Shown here in pieces: positions 43,230-52,718 of a stretch of 64,000 nt of DNA. The stretch's first letter is position 1, and each line of letters opens with the position of its first letter. The notes beneath the pieces were generated by a model, which was not told the DNA's origin, did no database searches, and saw only the letters and a program-made list of their open reading frames with translations. The position numbers were made by a program, and so were the translations under genes. The DNA is taken from contig OZ255827.1 of assembly GCA_965277625.1 (NCBI GenBank), positions 1,736,001-1,800,000 on the forward strand, in the 5' to 3' direction. The DNA comes from G965195345 sp965277625 (GTDB lineage: Bacteria > Pseudomonadota > Gammaproteobacteria > CAKMZV01).

Positions 43230-44111
43230 TCAACGATTTACCCACTGTTTATAAGCCTTGCCAAGCTCTTTATGTTGACAAGCGAAATGGTGACTTGCTT
43301 TTAAAAAACCAAGGCGATTACCACAATCATGAACGTCATTTAACGCGCCCCAGCCGTTTAGACCTTCTTCTCGGCAAAGGCCTTTTAAAGCATCTGTCAA
43401 TTGAAACTCACCATGTTTATCTTGGCGCACAGTCTGCAAATAATCAAATATGCTCGCTGGCAACACATAACGCCCGCTTAATGCCCAATTTGATGGCGCT
43501 GCTTTTTGAGTAGGTTTTTCAACCACAGTCTTAATTTTATCGCTCATACCTGGTTTAAATGCCGCCCCTCCGAGATCGGCAATGCCATAATTTTGAACTT
43601 CATTATCGGGCACATGTTGGAGCATCACCTGTCCTGTTTGGTTTTTTTCAAAAGCGGTAATCATCTTTCGCAAATCTTCACCTGTTTGGTCCGCCATAAT
43701 CACATCGGGCAAAATAACTGCGACATTCGATTGGTGAACGATCGGAGCCGCTTGTAATACAGCATGCCCTAAACCCAAAGGTTCATTTTGTAGGACAGTG
43801 ACAAATTGAACATCTCGGGGGGTGGTTTGTTCTAAACGATTTAACAGGTCATTTTTGCCTTCTCTGAGCAACTCATTTGACAACTCAGTCATGGGTGAAA
43901 AATGCCGTTCAATTCGACCTTGCTTTACTGGATTATCAACAAAAATTATTTGTTTTATGCCCGCACAGATGATTTCTTCAACCACATATTGAACCAAGGG
44001 TTTATCCACCAATACCAGCAATTCTTTGGGGACAACTTTCGTTGCAGGCAAGAGCCTTGACCCCAGTCCAGCAACAGGGATGATGGCGATATTTACAGAC
44101 TGTTGATCCAT
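43230..44111 (-). CDS. galU: UTP-glucose-1-phosphate uridylyltransferase
   Basis: A 293-residue nucleotidyltransferase making UDP-glucose. The N-terminal PVAGLGSRLLPATKVVPKELL is the signature, and QNEPLGLGHAVLQA and VILPDVI follow. It lies 31 nt before ugd, so substrate and consumer are expressed together. Length is normal. Confidence 0.95.
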   Translation of the reverse strand: MDQQSVNIAIIPVAGLGSRLLPATKVVPKELLVLVDKPLVQYVVEEIICAGIKQIIFVDNPVKQGRIERHFSPMTELSNELLREGKNDLLNRLEQTTPRDVQFVTVLQNEPLGLGHAVLQAAPIVHQSNVAVILPDVIMADQTGEDLRKMITAFEKNQTGQVMLQHVPDNEVQNYGIADLGGAAFKPGMSDKIKTVVEKPTQKAAPSNWALSGRYVLPASIFDYLQTVRQDKHGEFQLTDALKGLCREEGLNGWGALNDVHDCGNRLGFLKASHHFACQHKELGKAYKQWVNR

Positions 44112-44250
44112 GTGATTGTTATCGTGTCTAACTATTCGTTATAAAGAGAAGAAGGCATTTTCAGTGGGCTGTGTAAATGCCCAACGTCCCCCTCAGCAAC
44201 TGGGTCAATATTGTATCACTTCCATGGTTAAAAACCCTTCTGAAAAACGA

Positions 44251-46155
44251 TCATGCCCCTGTGGCCTGAATTAAATTTTTCCAACGTAGGAACGATGCAA
44301 TGCGCCATTTCATGTCCGTTGTAAGCTGATCTTTGGTTTTGTGGAAGGCGTTTTCGTCGATAAATGGAATCTCTTTGATATCCTCAAACATTTTTTCATA
44401 CCAAATATTCAGCTCGGTATTCCACTGCGGTGGTGTGTGAAAACCATTTTTATCTTTTCTATCCATCACGATTTGTGGAATGACCCCCTGACCTAAAGCT
44501 TTTAACATATGCTTGGGTTCAGCATTTTCAACCAGATATGCCTCTGGTAGAGACAGAGCATATTCAACCAGTGGTGTCGTTAGGAATGGGACCCGACTTT
44601 CAATGGATGAACGCATTGAAGCTCGGTCAGAATATCTCAGAAGCCAAATCAATTTTTGACTTGGCAACTCAGATGCCATTCTGTTTTTAAGCGCATTTTT
44701 TCCTTGAAATTGCTGGGGATAAAGCCATTCAATTTTAATATCCAATGTTTTGAGCGCATCCTGATTGATAAATTTGGGTGTGACAGATTTTTTCATCCAT
44801 TGCCGACCCATTCTCCAGATACTTGGAGGTGTTTTACTTAGAAAATATTGCATTAAACGCAACACAACGTCTTTACTCGATCTACCCGCATATTGCCCAG
44901 ATGCTTGCAGAAATTTAAAAGCGCTGATTAACTTGCCTTGTTTGAGTAAGCTGAGCAATCGATACTCAGGGTAGCCCCAGTAACCTGCCCAGCTTTCATC
45001 GGCGCCTTGACCTTCTAAAAGCACGGTAATGCCTTGTTTTTTGGCTTCTTTAAAAATTCGATATTGTGCATAAACCGTTTGCCCCCCACACGGTTCACCT
45101 TGAGAAAGGATAAAATCATCCATATCAGCAATGATTTCATTGGGTTCAATGATGATCTTATGGCTGATCACATTGGTATGCTCAACAACAGCATCAATCC
45201 ATTTTTCTTCATTGGCAGAGCTATCTTTGGCAATAAAACTGAAAGCATGCATTTCTAAATTGGGATGCATATTTCGGATAAAACATGTGGTTAAAGTCGA
45301 ATCCAATCCACCTGAAAGCGCTACTCCCACAGGCACATCACTTCTTAAATGGAGATCCATGGACTCCTTAAATAATTGAGATAATTTGTCTATAGCTTCC
45401 TGTTTCGTTATGGTTAGATCGACATTGGGATTGGGAGACCAATATTTATGAGTGGTCATAGAATCTGGTTGACTGATTGGCAAGGTCAAACAATGAGCCG
45501 CTTCTAAATAATAAATATCCTGCAACATACTCTGTTCGCCAAGGTCTGGAGCGCCTTGCAACATGTAATCAGCGGCTTTTTGCCAGTTGATTTTACGTGG
45601 GATTTTTTTAAATTTGAGCAATGAAGGCAGTTCGGAAGCAAAGTAGAAACAACCGTCAATATTAGCGTAGTAGAGCGGTTTGATACCAAATGGATCTCGA
45701 GCCAATGTTAAAGTGCGTGTTTCTTTGTCTATGATGGCAAAAGTAAACATGCCAACCAAGCGATTCAACATGTCTTGACCCCACGCTTCCCAAGCCACTA
45801 AAAGGACTTCTGAATCTGTATGCGTCTTGAACTTATGACCCATCGCCATGAGTTCGGTTCTGAGCTCAATATAATTATAAATTTCGCCGTTATAAACCAT
45901 TTGATAGCGCCCATTTTGGCTTTGCATGGGTTGATGACCATCCGAAGAAAGATCAATAATGGCAAGACGAAGATGGCCTAATACTGCTTCACAACCTTGA
46001 TTCAAATCCGTCGTATCAACGTCAGACAGCCAGTTTGAATCTTTCAAGGCAACCCACCCATCATCATCGGGTCCCCGATGACGCATGGTGGCAATCACCT
46101 CATTTGCACACCTCAGAGGCGTTTGCTCATCAATCCAACCGAATATTCCGCACAT
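44251..46155 (-). CDS. AsnB-type glutamine-dependent amidotransferase
   Basis: A 634-residue class II glutamine amidotransferase fused to an ATP-pyrophosphatase synthetase domain. MCGIFGW gives the N-terminal nucleophile Cys2, RHRGPDDDGW and YNGEIYNY follow, and ALSGGLDSTL near residue 258 is the synthetase P-loop. Such proteins are annotated asparagine synthetase, but in glycan loci homologues amidate uronic acids (WbpS-like). Its place at the head of the UDP-uronate genes favours that reading; asparagine synthesis remains possible. Confidence 0.85.
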   Translation of the reverse strand: MCGIFGWIDEQTPLRCANEVIATMRHRGPDDDGWVALKDSNWLSDVDTTDLNQGCEAVLGHLRLAIIDLSSDGHQPMQSQNGRYQMVYNGEIYNYIELRTELMAMGHKFKTHTDSEVLLVAWEAWGQDMLNRLVGMFTFAIIDKETRTLTLARDPFGIKPLYYANIDGCFYFASELPSLLKFKKIPRKINWQKAADYMLQGAPDLGEQSMLQDIYYLEAAHCLTLPISQPDSMTTHKYWSPNPNVDLTITKQEAIDKLSQLFKESMDLHLRSDVPVGVALSGGLDSTLTTCFIRNMHPNLEMHAFSFIAKDSSANEEKWIDAVVEHTNVISHKIIIEPNEIIADMDDFILSQGEPCGGQTVYAQYRIFKEAKKQGITVLLEGQGADESWAGYWGYPEYRLLSLLKQGKLISAFKFLQASGQYAGRSSKDVVLRLMQYFLSKTPPSIWRMGRQWMKKSVTPKFINQDALKTLDIKIEWLYPQQFQGKNALKNRMASELPSQKLIWLLRYSDRASMRSSIESRVPFLTTPLVEYALSLPEAYLVENAEPKHMLKALGQGVIPQIVMDRKDKNGFHTPPQWNTELNIWYEKMFEDIKEIPFIDENAFHKTKDQLTTDMKWRIASFLRWKNLIQATGA

Positions 46156-46371
46156 CCAAAATCCTTGTATTAAAAATTTTCATCAGCATTGTATAACATT
46201 GGCTGCCTCAATCGCAGGCAATGATTAAAGCCTCAATCATAATAACGATATTTAAAAGCTTCCATGCAGGCGCTTTTTGTAAAATTCAATGCAACATCGC
46301 GCTATACGTTAGAATATCGAAATATTTGGTGTATGGAATGATTGCCATAGACATCACAAAGTTGCATCGCC

Positions 46372-46396
46372 CAATTGAGTCAAATCTCAATTGAGT
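46372..46396 (+). repeat. Direct repeats with palindromic cores upstream of fhs
   Basis: CAATTGAGT occurs at 46372-46380 and again at 46388-46396, 16 nt apart. The second lies within the perfect 10-bp palindrome CTCAATTGAG (46386-46395). It is 34 nt before the fhs start, so it could be an operator; no regulator is known. Confidence 0.4.
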
Positions 46397-46429
46397 AATC
46401 AGTAAAACAACACAATTAAAGGAATCCGT

Positions 46430-48109
46430 ATGTTGACAGATATCGATATTGCCAGAAAAGCCAAAATGTTACCCATTGATGAACTTGCCAAAGATCGTCT
46501 AAACATAGATAAACAGCATTTGGAACCCTACGGGCATACCAAGGCCAAAATCAATTTGGAATACTTAGAGTCCTTACCTGAGAAGCCAGATGCAAAATTG
46601 ATTCTTGTCACAGCAATCAGCCCAACTTCATTGGGTGAAGGTAAAACCACGACGACCATCGGACTCACCGATGGGCTGAATCGTATCGGCAAAAATGCCA
46701 TGACTTGCCTGCGTGAGCCCTCTTTAGGACCATGCTTCGGTATGAAAGGCGGTGCTGCAGGCGGTGGCTTATCTCAGGTGGTTCCGATGGAAGACATCAA
46801 CCTTCATTTTACTGGTGATTTTCACGCCATTACTGCAGCGCACAATTTACTATCGGCCGCCATTGACAACCACATCCATTGGGGAAATAGCTTAGAAATT
46901 GACATCCGTAAAGTGCAATGGCGACGGGTTTTGGACATGAACGATCGTTCTTTGCGCGACATTGTGATTGCGCTCGGAGGCAAAGCCAATGGCTTCCCAA
47001 GAGAAGCCGGTTTTGATATTACGGTGGCTTCTGAAGTGATGGCCATCCTATGTTTGGCTAAAAATCGTGATGATTTGGAAAGACGCTTGAGCAACATTGT
47101 CATCGGCTACAACAAAAAGAATCTTCCCGTTAAAGCCGGCCAACTCAACGTGACTGGTGCCATGAGTGTGTTACTCAAAAACGCCATTGAACCCAATTTG
47201 GTGCAAACACTGGAAAACAATCCAGCATTTGTTCATGGTGGACCCTTTGCTAATATCGCCCACGGCTGTAATTCATTGATTGCGACCAAGTCGGCTTTGA
47301 AATTAACCGATTATGTTGTGACCGAAGCTGGTTTTGGTGCAGACTTGGGGGCAGAAAAATTCATCGACATTAAGTGTAGAGAAGGCGACTTAAAACCCAA
47401 TGTGGTGGTCATTGTTGCGACGGTTCGAGCGCTCAAAGCGCATGGCGGTGTCATCAAAGGCGATTATTCAACACCGAATGTGGCTGCGGTACAAAGCGGT
47501 TTGGTCAACTTGGGGCGTCATTTAGAAAATATGGCCAAATTTGGATTACCTGCGGTGGTGGCGCTCAATGCTTTTACTGGTGATACTGAGGAAGAAATTG
47601 AGTGCATCAAACAATTTACGCAAAAAAAATACGGCGTTGAAACGGTTCTTGCTGAGCATTGGGCAAAAGGGTCTGCAGGGATTACCGAATTAGCCGAAGC
47701 AACGGTTAAATTATGTGACCAAAAGAATAAATTCAAATTCTTATACGAAAATAACGGTCAGTTGAATCTCTTCAGTAAAATTGATCTCATCGCTAAGTCC
47801 ATATACGGTGCGGCGGGCGCCAGTGCCAGTCAAGCCGTTCATAATCAGTTAAAAGTCTGGCAAGATCAAGGCTATGCCGATTATCCAATCTGTGTCGCCA
47901 AAACGCCTTATAGCTTTTCGACAAATGAACAATTAATTGGTGCACCTTCCGGCCATCAACTTGAAGTGCGTGAAGTGCGTTTATCGGGTGGTGCTGGATT
48001 CGTCGTCGCCATTTGTGGCAGTGTCATGACCATGCCTGGGTTACCGCGTACGCCAGCTGCAGAGAAAATGGGCTTCAATAAAGCAAATGAAGTGATCGGT
48101 TTATTCTAA
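46430..48109 (+). CDS. fhs: Formate-tetrahydrofolate ligase
   Basis: A 559-residue ATP-dependent enzyme that activates formate as 10-formyl-THF. The P-loop TSLGEGKTTTTIGL is at residues ~65-78, GPCFGMKGGAAGGG near 105 and HFTGDFHAIT near 128. Length is normal for the monofunctional bacterial enzyme. It is monocistronic, without folD or formate dehydrogenase nearby. It could recover formate released by demethylation reactions, such as those of Rieske oxygenases. Confidence 0.96.
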   Translation: MLTDIDIARKAKMLPIDELAKDRLNIDKQHLEPYGHTKAKINLEYLESLPEKPDAKLILVTAISPTSLGEGKTTTTIGLTDGLNRIGKNAMTCLREPSLGPCFGMKGGAAGGGLSQVVPMEDINLHFTGDFHAITAAHNLLSAAIDNHIHWGNSLEIDIRKVQWRRVLDMNDRSLRDIVIALGGKANGFPREAGFDITVASEVMAILCLAKNRDDLERRLSNIVIGYNKKNLPVKAGQLNVTGAMSVLLKNAIEPNLVQTLENNPAFVHGGPFANIAHGCNSLIATKSALKLTDYVVTEAGFGADLGAEKFIDIKCREGDLKPNVVVIVATVRALKAHGGVIKGDYSTPNVAAVQSGLVNLGRHLENMAKFGLPAVVALNAFTGDTEEEIECIKQFTQKKYGVETVLAEHWAKGSAGITELAEATVKLCDQKNKFKFLYENNGQLNLFSKIDLIAKSIYGAAGASASQAVHNQLKVWQDQGYADYPICVAKTPYSFSTNEQLIGAPSGHQLEVREVRLSGGAGFVVAICGSVMTMPGLPRTPAAEKMGFNKANEVIGLF

Positions 48110-48125
48110 AAGCGAAAACATTGCG

Positions 48126-48164
48126 CATTTTGTTCGGAGGATGACTCTGAACAAAATGTTTCTT
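48126..48164 (+). terminator. Terminator after fhs
   Basis: CATTTTGTTC (48126-48135) pairs perfectly with GAACAAAATG (48149-48158), and three further inner pairs, one of them G-T, leave a 7-nt loop. TTTCTT follows. It lies 16 nt after the fhs stop, between convergent fhs and ssb. Confidence 0.65.
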
Positions 48165-48260
48165 AGGTCGTTTGGGTTTATCTGCCCCATTCAAAACCAC
48201 TGACTGGAAATCCCCAAAGCGTGGAACTCAGGGGATGGTCTGTCTTATCTTAAATACAAT

Positions 48261-48758
48261 CTAAAATGGGATGTTGTCATCAAAGTTGCTGTCTAACTCT
48301 GGCGTTTGTTGAGCCGTAGGCGATGGTTGTGCTCTTTGAGGGGCTTGTTGTGGCGCAGTCTGTTGTGGCGCAGCAGCTTGCTGGCCATAAGCGGATTGGT
48401 CGGTTCCCCGCTGTTTCGCAGGGTCTAACAATTGCATGGAACCAGCGATATCTACCACGACTTCAGTGGTGTATCTATCTGAGCCGTCTTGAGCCTGCCA
48501 TTTACGCGTGGCTAATCGTCCCTCAACATAGATTTTTGAACCTTTGTGCGCATACTCACAAACCACATCGGCCAATCGACCAAAAAACACAACTCTGTGC
48601 CATTCAGTTCGTTCTCGGATTTCACCTGTACTTTTATCTTTCCAGGAATCACTGGTCGCAATGCTGATGATTGCAATAGAATTTCCATTGTTTGCCGTTT
48701 TTTTCTCAGGGTCTTGCCCCAAGTTCCCAATTAATATGACTTTATTTACTCCACGCAT
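48261..48758 (-). CDS. ssb: Single-stranded DNA-binding protein
   Basis: A 165-residue OB-fold protein starting MRGVNKVILIGNLGQDPE, with the DNA-binding OB domain in residues 1-112. A Gln/Pro/Ala-rich disordered linker follows, and the C-terminal tip is acidic DDNIPF, the interaction peptide for replication and repair partners. An AGAGGAG ribosome-binding site precedes the ATG. The common divergent neighbour uvrA is not present here. Confidence 0.95.
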   Translation of the reverse strand: MRGVNKVILIGNLGQDPEKKTANNGNSIAIISIATSDSWKDKSTGEIRERTEWHRVVFFGRLADVVCEYAHKGSKIYVEGRLATRKWQAQDGSDRYTTEVVVDIAGSMQLLDPAKQRGTDQSAYGQQAAAPQQTAPQQAPQRAQPSPTAQQTPELDSNFDDNIPF

Positions 48759-48966
48759 TGAATTTATACTCTCCTCTTTCAGAAATGAATTGTTCTAAAA
48801 ATAATAATTGACTCATTAGAACGCGCTTATTGAAACGACATTCTAACAGTTAGGTGTCTGTTTTACCGCCTAAGTTAAGGACAAGATGACCTAAATGAAT
48901 CAAACAAAGGTCCCACAAAACATGCCCTAATTTTAACCAATCCTTCACCATATCAATCGCTTATCG

Positions 48967-49797
48967 CTATTTCGAATCATCAATCCTATTCATTGACGAT
49001 ACGATGGTTTGACCCAATTTAACCGAAGCAAAGGGGCCACCAATACAACTGTGTTCTGGATCGCCAATCGCTTGCGTTGCTGTTTCAGTCAAAATTTGTT
49101 GGGCATATTGCTCAGCATTACTTTTAGGTCTATATCCAAGGTGATTCGCTTCGCTATTATCAAATGGACTGCGATCGTTATTTGAAACCCCATAAACCAC
49201 AGAAAATCCTGTGGTTGGCGTATCGATCGCCCGCTCCACCAGATGAATTAAATCTTCGTATGAGAGCCAAGTCCCAAGCGCCCGGGCATTGCTTACTTGG
49301 GTACAAGAACAGATACGCAAACAAACGGCTTCTAATTGGCGTTTGTCCCAATACATACGGGCAAGGTCTTCGGCAAAACACTTTGCCAATCCATAGAAAG
49401 TATCTGGGCGATGGCTGAGATTGACATCAATAGATTTCATTTTAGAATGCATGCCCACCACATGAATCGAGCTGGCATACACCACTCGTCTTAAGGCATT
49501 TCGATACGCGGCTTCCCAAATATTATAGGCCCCAATAAAATTCGGCCCTAAGAGGGTTTCAAATGGCGCTTCATCGACGATGGCGCCGAAGTGAACGACC
49601 ATATCCGCCCCTTCTAACAGGGCAAGCATTTCATCTAATTGCGTCAGATCTGCCTTGACATAGGTTTCTTTGGGATAGCATTGACCAATGTCGTCAACCA
49701 GATCGGAAGACACCAATTGGTCAGCCATCAAACTCAAGGGTTCGCGCAGATAAGACCCTAAATTTCCTGCAGCGCCCGTTAATACGATTTTCTGCAT
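48967..49797 (-). CDS. Uronate-dehydrogenase-like SDR
   Basis: A 276-residue short-chain dehydrogenase of the uronate dehydrogenase type. The Rossmann GAAGNLGSYLR is at residues ~6-16, and VVHFGAIVDEAPFETLLGPNFIGAYNIWEAAYRN and VVYASSIHVVGMH are followed by the catalytic YGLAK near residue 130; a later GTWLSYEDLIHL is also typical. Such enzymes oxidise free glucuronate or galacturonate to aldarolactone with NAD. ATG 49797 is preceded by AAGAGG. A link to the uronic-acid genes upstream is plausible but not shown. Confidence 0.8.
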   Translation of the reverse strand: MQKIVLTGAAGNLGSYLREPLSLMADQLVSSDLVDDIGQCYPKETYVKADLTQLDEMLALLEGADMVVHFGAIVDEAPFETLLGPNFIGAYNIWEAAYRNALRRVVYASSIHVVGMHSKMKSIDVNLSHRPDTFYGLAKCFAEDLARMYWDKRQLEAVCLRICSCTQVSNARALGTWLSYEDLIHLVERAIDTPTTGFSVVYGVSNNDRSPFDNSEANHLGYRPKSNAEQYAQQILTETATQAIGDPEHSCIGGPFASVKLGQTIVSSMNRIDDSK

Positions 49798-49997
49798 TTG
49801 CTTTTTCCTCTTATAATTATTTGTTGAACGATGTTTCATTGCTGTCAGACTGAATCTGTCTTGAAATTGAACAGCCATTCAGGTGATTTTGACGGAATAC
49901 ATTATATGCCATCAGCATTGTTAGCAACACTCAGCACCAACAGCTAAAAACGCAACACGCTTATTCGGCAAGTATTCAAAGCGTCCATTCATTCACG

Positions 49998-50026
49998 TTG
50001 ATTCGCTCTGCGACTAAGCATATAAT
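49998..50026 (+). promoter_or_regulatory. Promoter of the osmC-like/Nudix pair
   Basis: TTGATT (49998-50003) and a perfect TATAAT (50021-50026) are 17 nt apart. It is 28 nt before the OsmC-like start, an excellent sigma-70 match. Confidence 0.7.
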
Positions 50027-50053
50027 CCAATGATTATTTAAATCCGAGTTCCT

Positions 50054-50527
50054 ATGGCAGAATTTATTTCTAAAGTACAGTGGCGCAGAGCGCCCTCCGA
50101 CGATTTTCTCAATAACCGCTACAGCAGAGGGCATCAATGGATTTTTGATGGGGGCGTCACCGTCCAAGCTTCTGCTTCACCGCACATTGTTCCCATACCT
50201 TATGCCATAGAGGCCAATGTTGACCCTGAAGAAGCCTTTGTTGCCGCCGTGTCTAGTTGTCACATGCTGTTTTTTCTGGCCATTGCCGCAAAAAATCATT
50301 ACCTGATTGATGGCTACTTGGATGAAGCCACTGGCACCATGGCAAAAGACGTTGATGGCCGTCTTTTTATTGATAACATAAAGCTCAAACCCAAAATTAC
50401 CTTGGCCGACGATCAGCAAAAACCCAGCATCGAGCAGTTAGAAAAGATGCACCACCAAGCGCACCAACAATGCTTCATTGCCAATTCGATCATAACCAAA
50501 GTCGATACTGAAATCAGTCCCCTATAA
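50054..50527 (+). CDS. OsmC/Ohr-family peroxide-handling protein
   Basis: A 157-residue OsmC-fold protein that would reduce organic peroxides with paired cysteines. The first Cys lies in AVSSCHMLFFL (residue ~75) and the second in HQQCFIANS (~137). The loop VDPEEAF is typical of the family. It closely precedes a Nudix gene (5 nt), so the two are co-transcribed. Ohr versus OsmC subtype is not decided. Confidence 0.85.
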   Translation: MAEFISKVQWRRAPSDDFLNNRYSRGHQWIFDGGVTVQASASPHIVPIPYAIEANVDPEEAFVAAVSSCHMLFFLAIAAKNHYLIDGYLDEATGTMAKDVDGRLFIDNIKLKPKITLADDQQKPSIEQLEKMHHQAHQQCFIANSIITKVDTEISPL

Positions 50528-50532
50528 ACAAT

Positions 50533-51291
50533 ATGGCTTGCCTCCAAGGTCACCGCAATAAGTATGACGGGATGTTCATCCCATCAACCAACTTACCCGA
50601 TTCAGACGCCCAGTTTAAACAACAATTGGCTGAATCGTTAAAACATTGGCAAAACGAAAAGGTCAAAGTGGTCTGGCTGCCGTTTCAGTCTCATCAAGCC
50701 CATCTCATCCCAACAGCTATAGCCCAAGGCTTTAGCTTTCATCATTGCTATAGCCAGGAAGTTCTTCTGATAAAGGCATTGCGCAATAACGCCACCATCC
50801 CTTCTTTCGCATCCCATACGGTTGGCGTGGGCGGGATTGTGATCAATGCTGATCGCGCCGTCTTAACGGTGGTTGAGCAACAAGATGCACAAAAGCGCCC
50901 CAATTACTTCAAATTCCCTGGCGGTATGCTCGAGAAACACGAAGACATCGCAACGGGCATTGTCCGAGAAATATTGGAAGAAACAGGCATTCAAACCACT
51001 TTTTCTGGGATTGTGAATATTCGCCATCATCATTTTGGACAGTTTGGCACCTCTAATCTCTACGTGGTTTGCATGCTTGAACCCAATAGCTTTGACATAG
51101 AAAGAGAAGTTGCAGAAATTGCCCGTGCTCAATGGATGCCGATCGATGCTTTTTTAGCGAATCGGCACATCAGTACTTTTAACAAACATTTGCTCGCTTG
51201 TGCTCTGAACAGCCAACCTTTAACTTCACAAAAAATTGAGGGTTATCATATATCACCCTCTGATTATGAAATATTCACTCCCTTAAAATAA
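50533..51291 (+). CDS. Nudix hydrolase with pre-Nudix domain (NUDT6-like)
   Basis: A 252-residue protein. The N-terminal part (residues ~15-85) resembles the pre-Nudix domain of NUDT6/plant Nudix proteins (VVWLPFQ, GFSFHHC). A canonical Nudix box GGMLEKHEDIATGIVREILEETGI lies around residues 132-155 with the REILEE metal residues intact. Substrate is likely a nucleotide or dinucleotide such as ADP-ribose or NADH, but cannot be read off. Operon with the OsmC-like gene suggests redox or nucleotide clean-up under peroxide stress. Confidence 0.85.
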   Translation: MACLQGHRNKYDGMFIPSTNLPDSDAQFKQQLAESLKHWQNEKVKVVWLPFQSHQAHLIPTAIAQGFSFHHCYSQEVLLIKALRNNATIPSFASHTVGVGGIVINADRAVLTVVEQQDAQKRPNYFKFPGGMLEKHEDIATGIVREILEETGIQTTFSGIVNIRHHHFGQFGTSNLYVVCMLEPNSFDIEREVAEIARAQWMPIDAFLANRHISTFNKHLLACALNSQPLTSQKIEGYHISPSDYEIFTPLK

Positions 51292-51426
51292 CAAAATCAC
51301 AGCTTTAACGGCATTTCTTACAACAGTTTAGTAGAAAAATCCACTTCTGACCGTATAATAACAGCCTCGACTGTGAGAATTAGTAATGGCTGGATTTAAA
51401 AAAACACAATTGTTACCCCTAAAATT

Positions 51427-52698
51427 ATGAGCGCAACCAAAACATCAATGAGCTGCTCTTTCTGTGGTAAATCTCAGAAAGAAGTCGGCAATTTAATCGC
51501 CGGACCATCGGTGTATATCTGCAATGAATGTGTTGAATTTTGTAATGACATCATTCATGACGGCACCAATCCGCAGAAAAAGATTAATTTACTGAAAAAT
51601 CTACCGACCCCTAAAGAAATACACGAGGTGCTCGATAAATATGTCATCGATCAAGATGATGCAAAGAAGATACTCGCGGTCACCGTCTATAACCACTACC
51701 AACGCTTCATTTCGATGGAGTCAGACATCGATGATACTGAGCTAACAAAAAGCAATGTGTTGTTGGTTGGACCAACCGGTTGTGGCAAAACCCTATTAGC
51801 CCAGACTATGGCGCGATTCCTCAAAGTACCATTCACCATTGCTGATGCAACCACGCTCACAGAATCTGGTTATGTTGGCGACGATGTAGAAAGCATCCTG
51901 CAACGATTATTGCAAACGTGCGACTTTGACGTCTCTCAAGCCGAAAAAGGCATCATCTTCATCGATGAAATTGACAAAATTGGTCGAAAATCTGAAAACC
52001 CTTCAATCACCCGCGATGTTTCAGGCGAAGGCGTTCAGCAAGCTTTGCTCAAACTCATTGAAGGCACCACAGCGAGTGTGCCACCCCGAGGCGGCAGAAA
52101 ACATCCACAGCAAGAAAACATCACCATCAACACCCATAATATTTTGTTTATTTGCGGCGGCGCCTTTGATGGTATTGAGAAAATCGTTGCTAATCGTGTG
52201 ATTAATCACCAGCAAATAGGTTTTAAAGCCCGCATCGATCAACAAGAGACGGAAAATTCTTTTGAAATACACGCCAAAGACATTTTAGACGACGACTTGA
52301 TGAGATATGGCCTCATTCCCGAATTTGTCGGTCGTTTGCCCATTCTTGCGGTTTTAAAACCACTGAGTGAATCTGCCCTGATCGATGTATTAACAAAGCC
52401 AAAAAATGCTTTGGTCAAACAATATCAAAAGTTGTTTGCGCTCAATAAGATCGAACTTGATTTCACCAGCACGGCCATTAAAAACATTGCCCAGATAACG
52501 CTCAAGCGAAAAACAGGGGCGCGTGGTTTGCGTACGGTATTAGAAAATATATTGTTAGATACGATGTTTGAGGTTCCCTCACAACCCGATCTTGTCAAAG
52601 TTATCATTGATAAAGACTGCGTCAATGGGAAGAAACCGCCTAAGATGATCTATAAAAAAACCCATAAACAAGTCTCTGTCAATAAGCAAGCATCATAA
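51427..52698 (+). CDS. clpX: ATP-dependent Clp protease ATP-binding subunit ClpX
   Basis: A 423-residue AAA+ unfoldase. The N-terminal zinc finger (CSFCGKS and CNECVEFC) recognises substrates. Walker A GPTGCGKT (~115), the pore GYVG loop (~145) and Walker B IIFIDEIDK (~178) are intact, with the arginine-finger region and C-terminal helical domain after. It unfolds tagged proteins for ClpP, but no clpP or tig gene is next to it, unlike the usual tig-clpP-clpX-lon order. lon follows by 20 nt. Confidence 0.95.
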   Translation: MSATKTSMSCSFCGKSQKEVGNLIAGPSVYICNECVEFCNDIIHDGTNPQKKINLLKNLPTPKEIHEVLDKYVIDQDDAKKILAVTVYNHYQRFISMESDIDDTELTKSNVLLVGPTGCGKTLLAQTMARFLKVPFTIADATTLTESGYVGDDVESILQRLLQTCDFDVSQAEKGIIFIDEIDKIGRKSENPSITRDVSGEGVQQALLKLIEGTTASVPPRGGRKHPQQENITINTHNILFICGGAFDGIEKIVANRVINHQQIGFKARIDQQETENSFEIHAKDILDDDLMRYGLIPEFVGRLPILAVLKPLSESALIDVLTKPKNALVKQYQKLFALNKIELDFTSTAIKNIAQITLKRKTGARGLRTVLENILLDTMFEVPSQPDLVKVIIDKDCVNGKKPPKMIYKKTHKQVSVNKQAS

Positions 52699-52718
52699 TT
52701 GAAAACCACGTAATCTAT

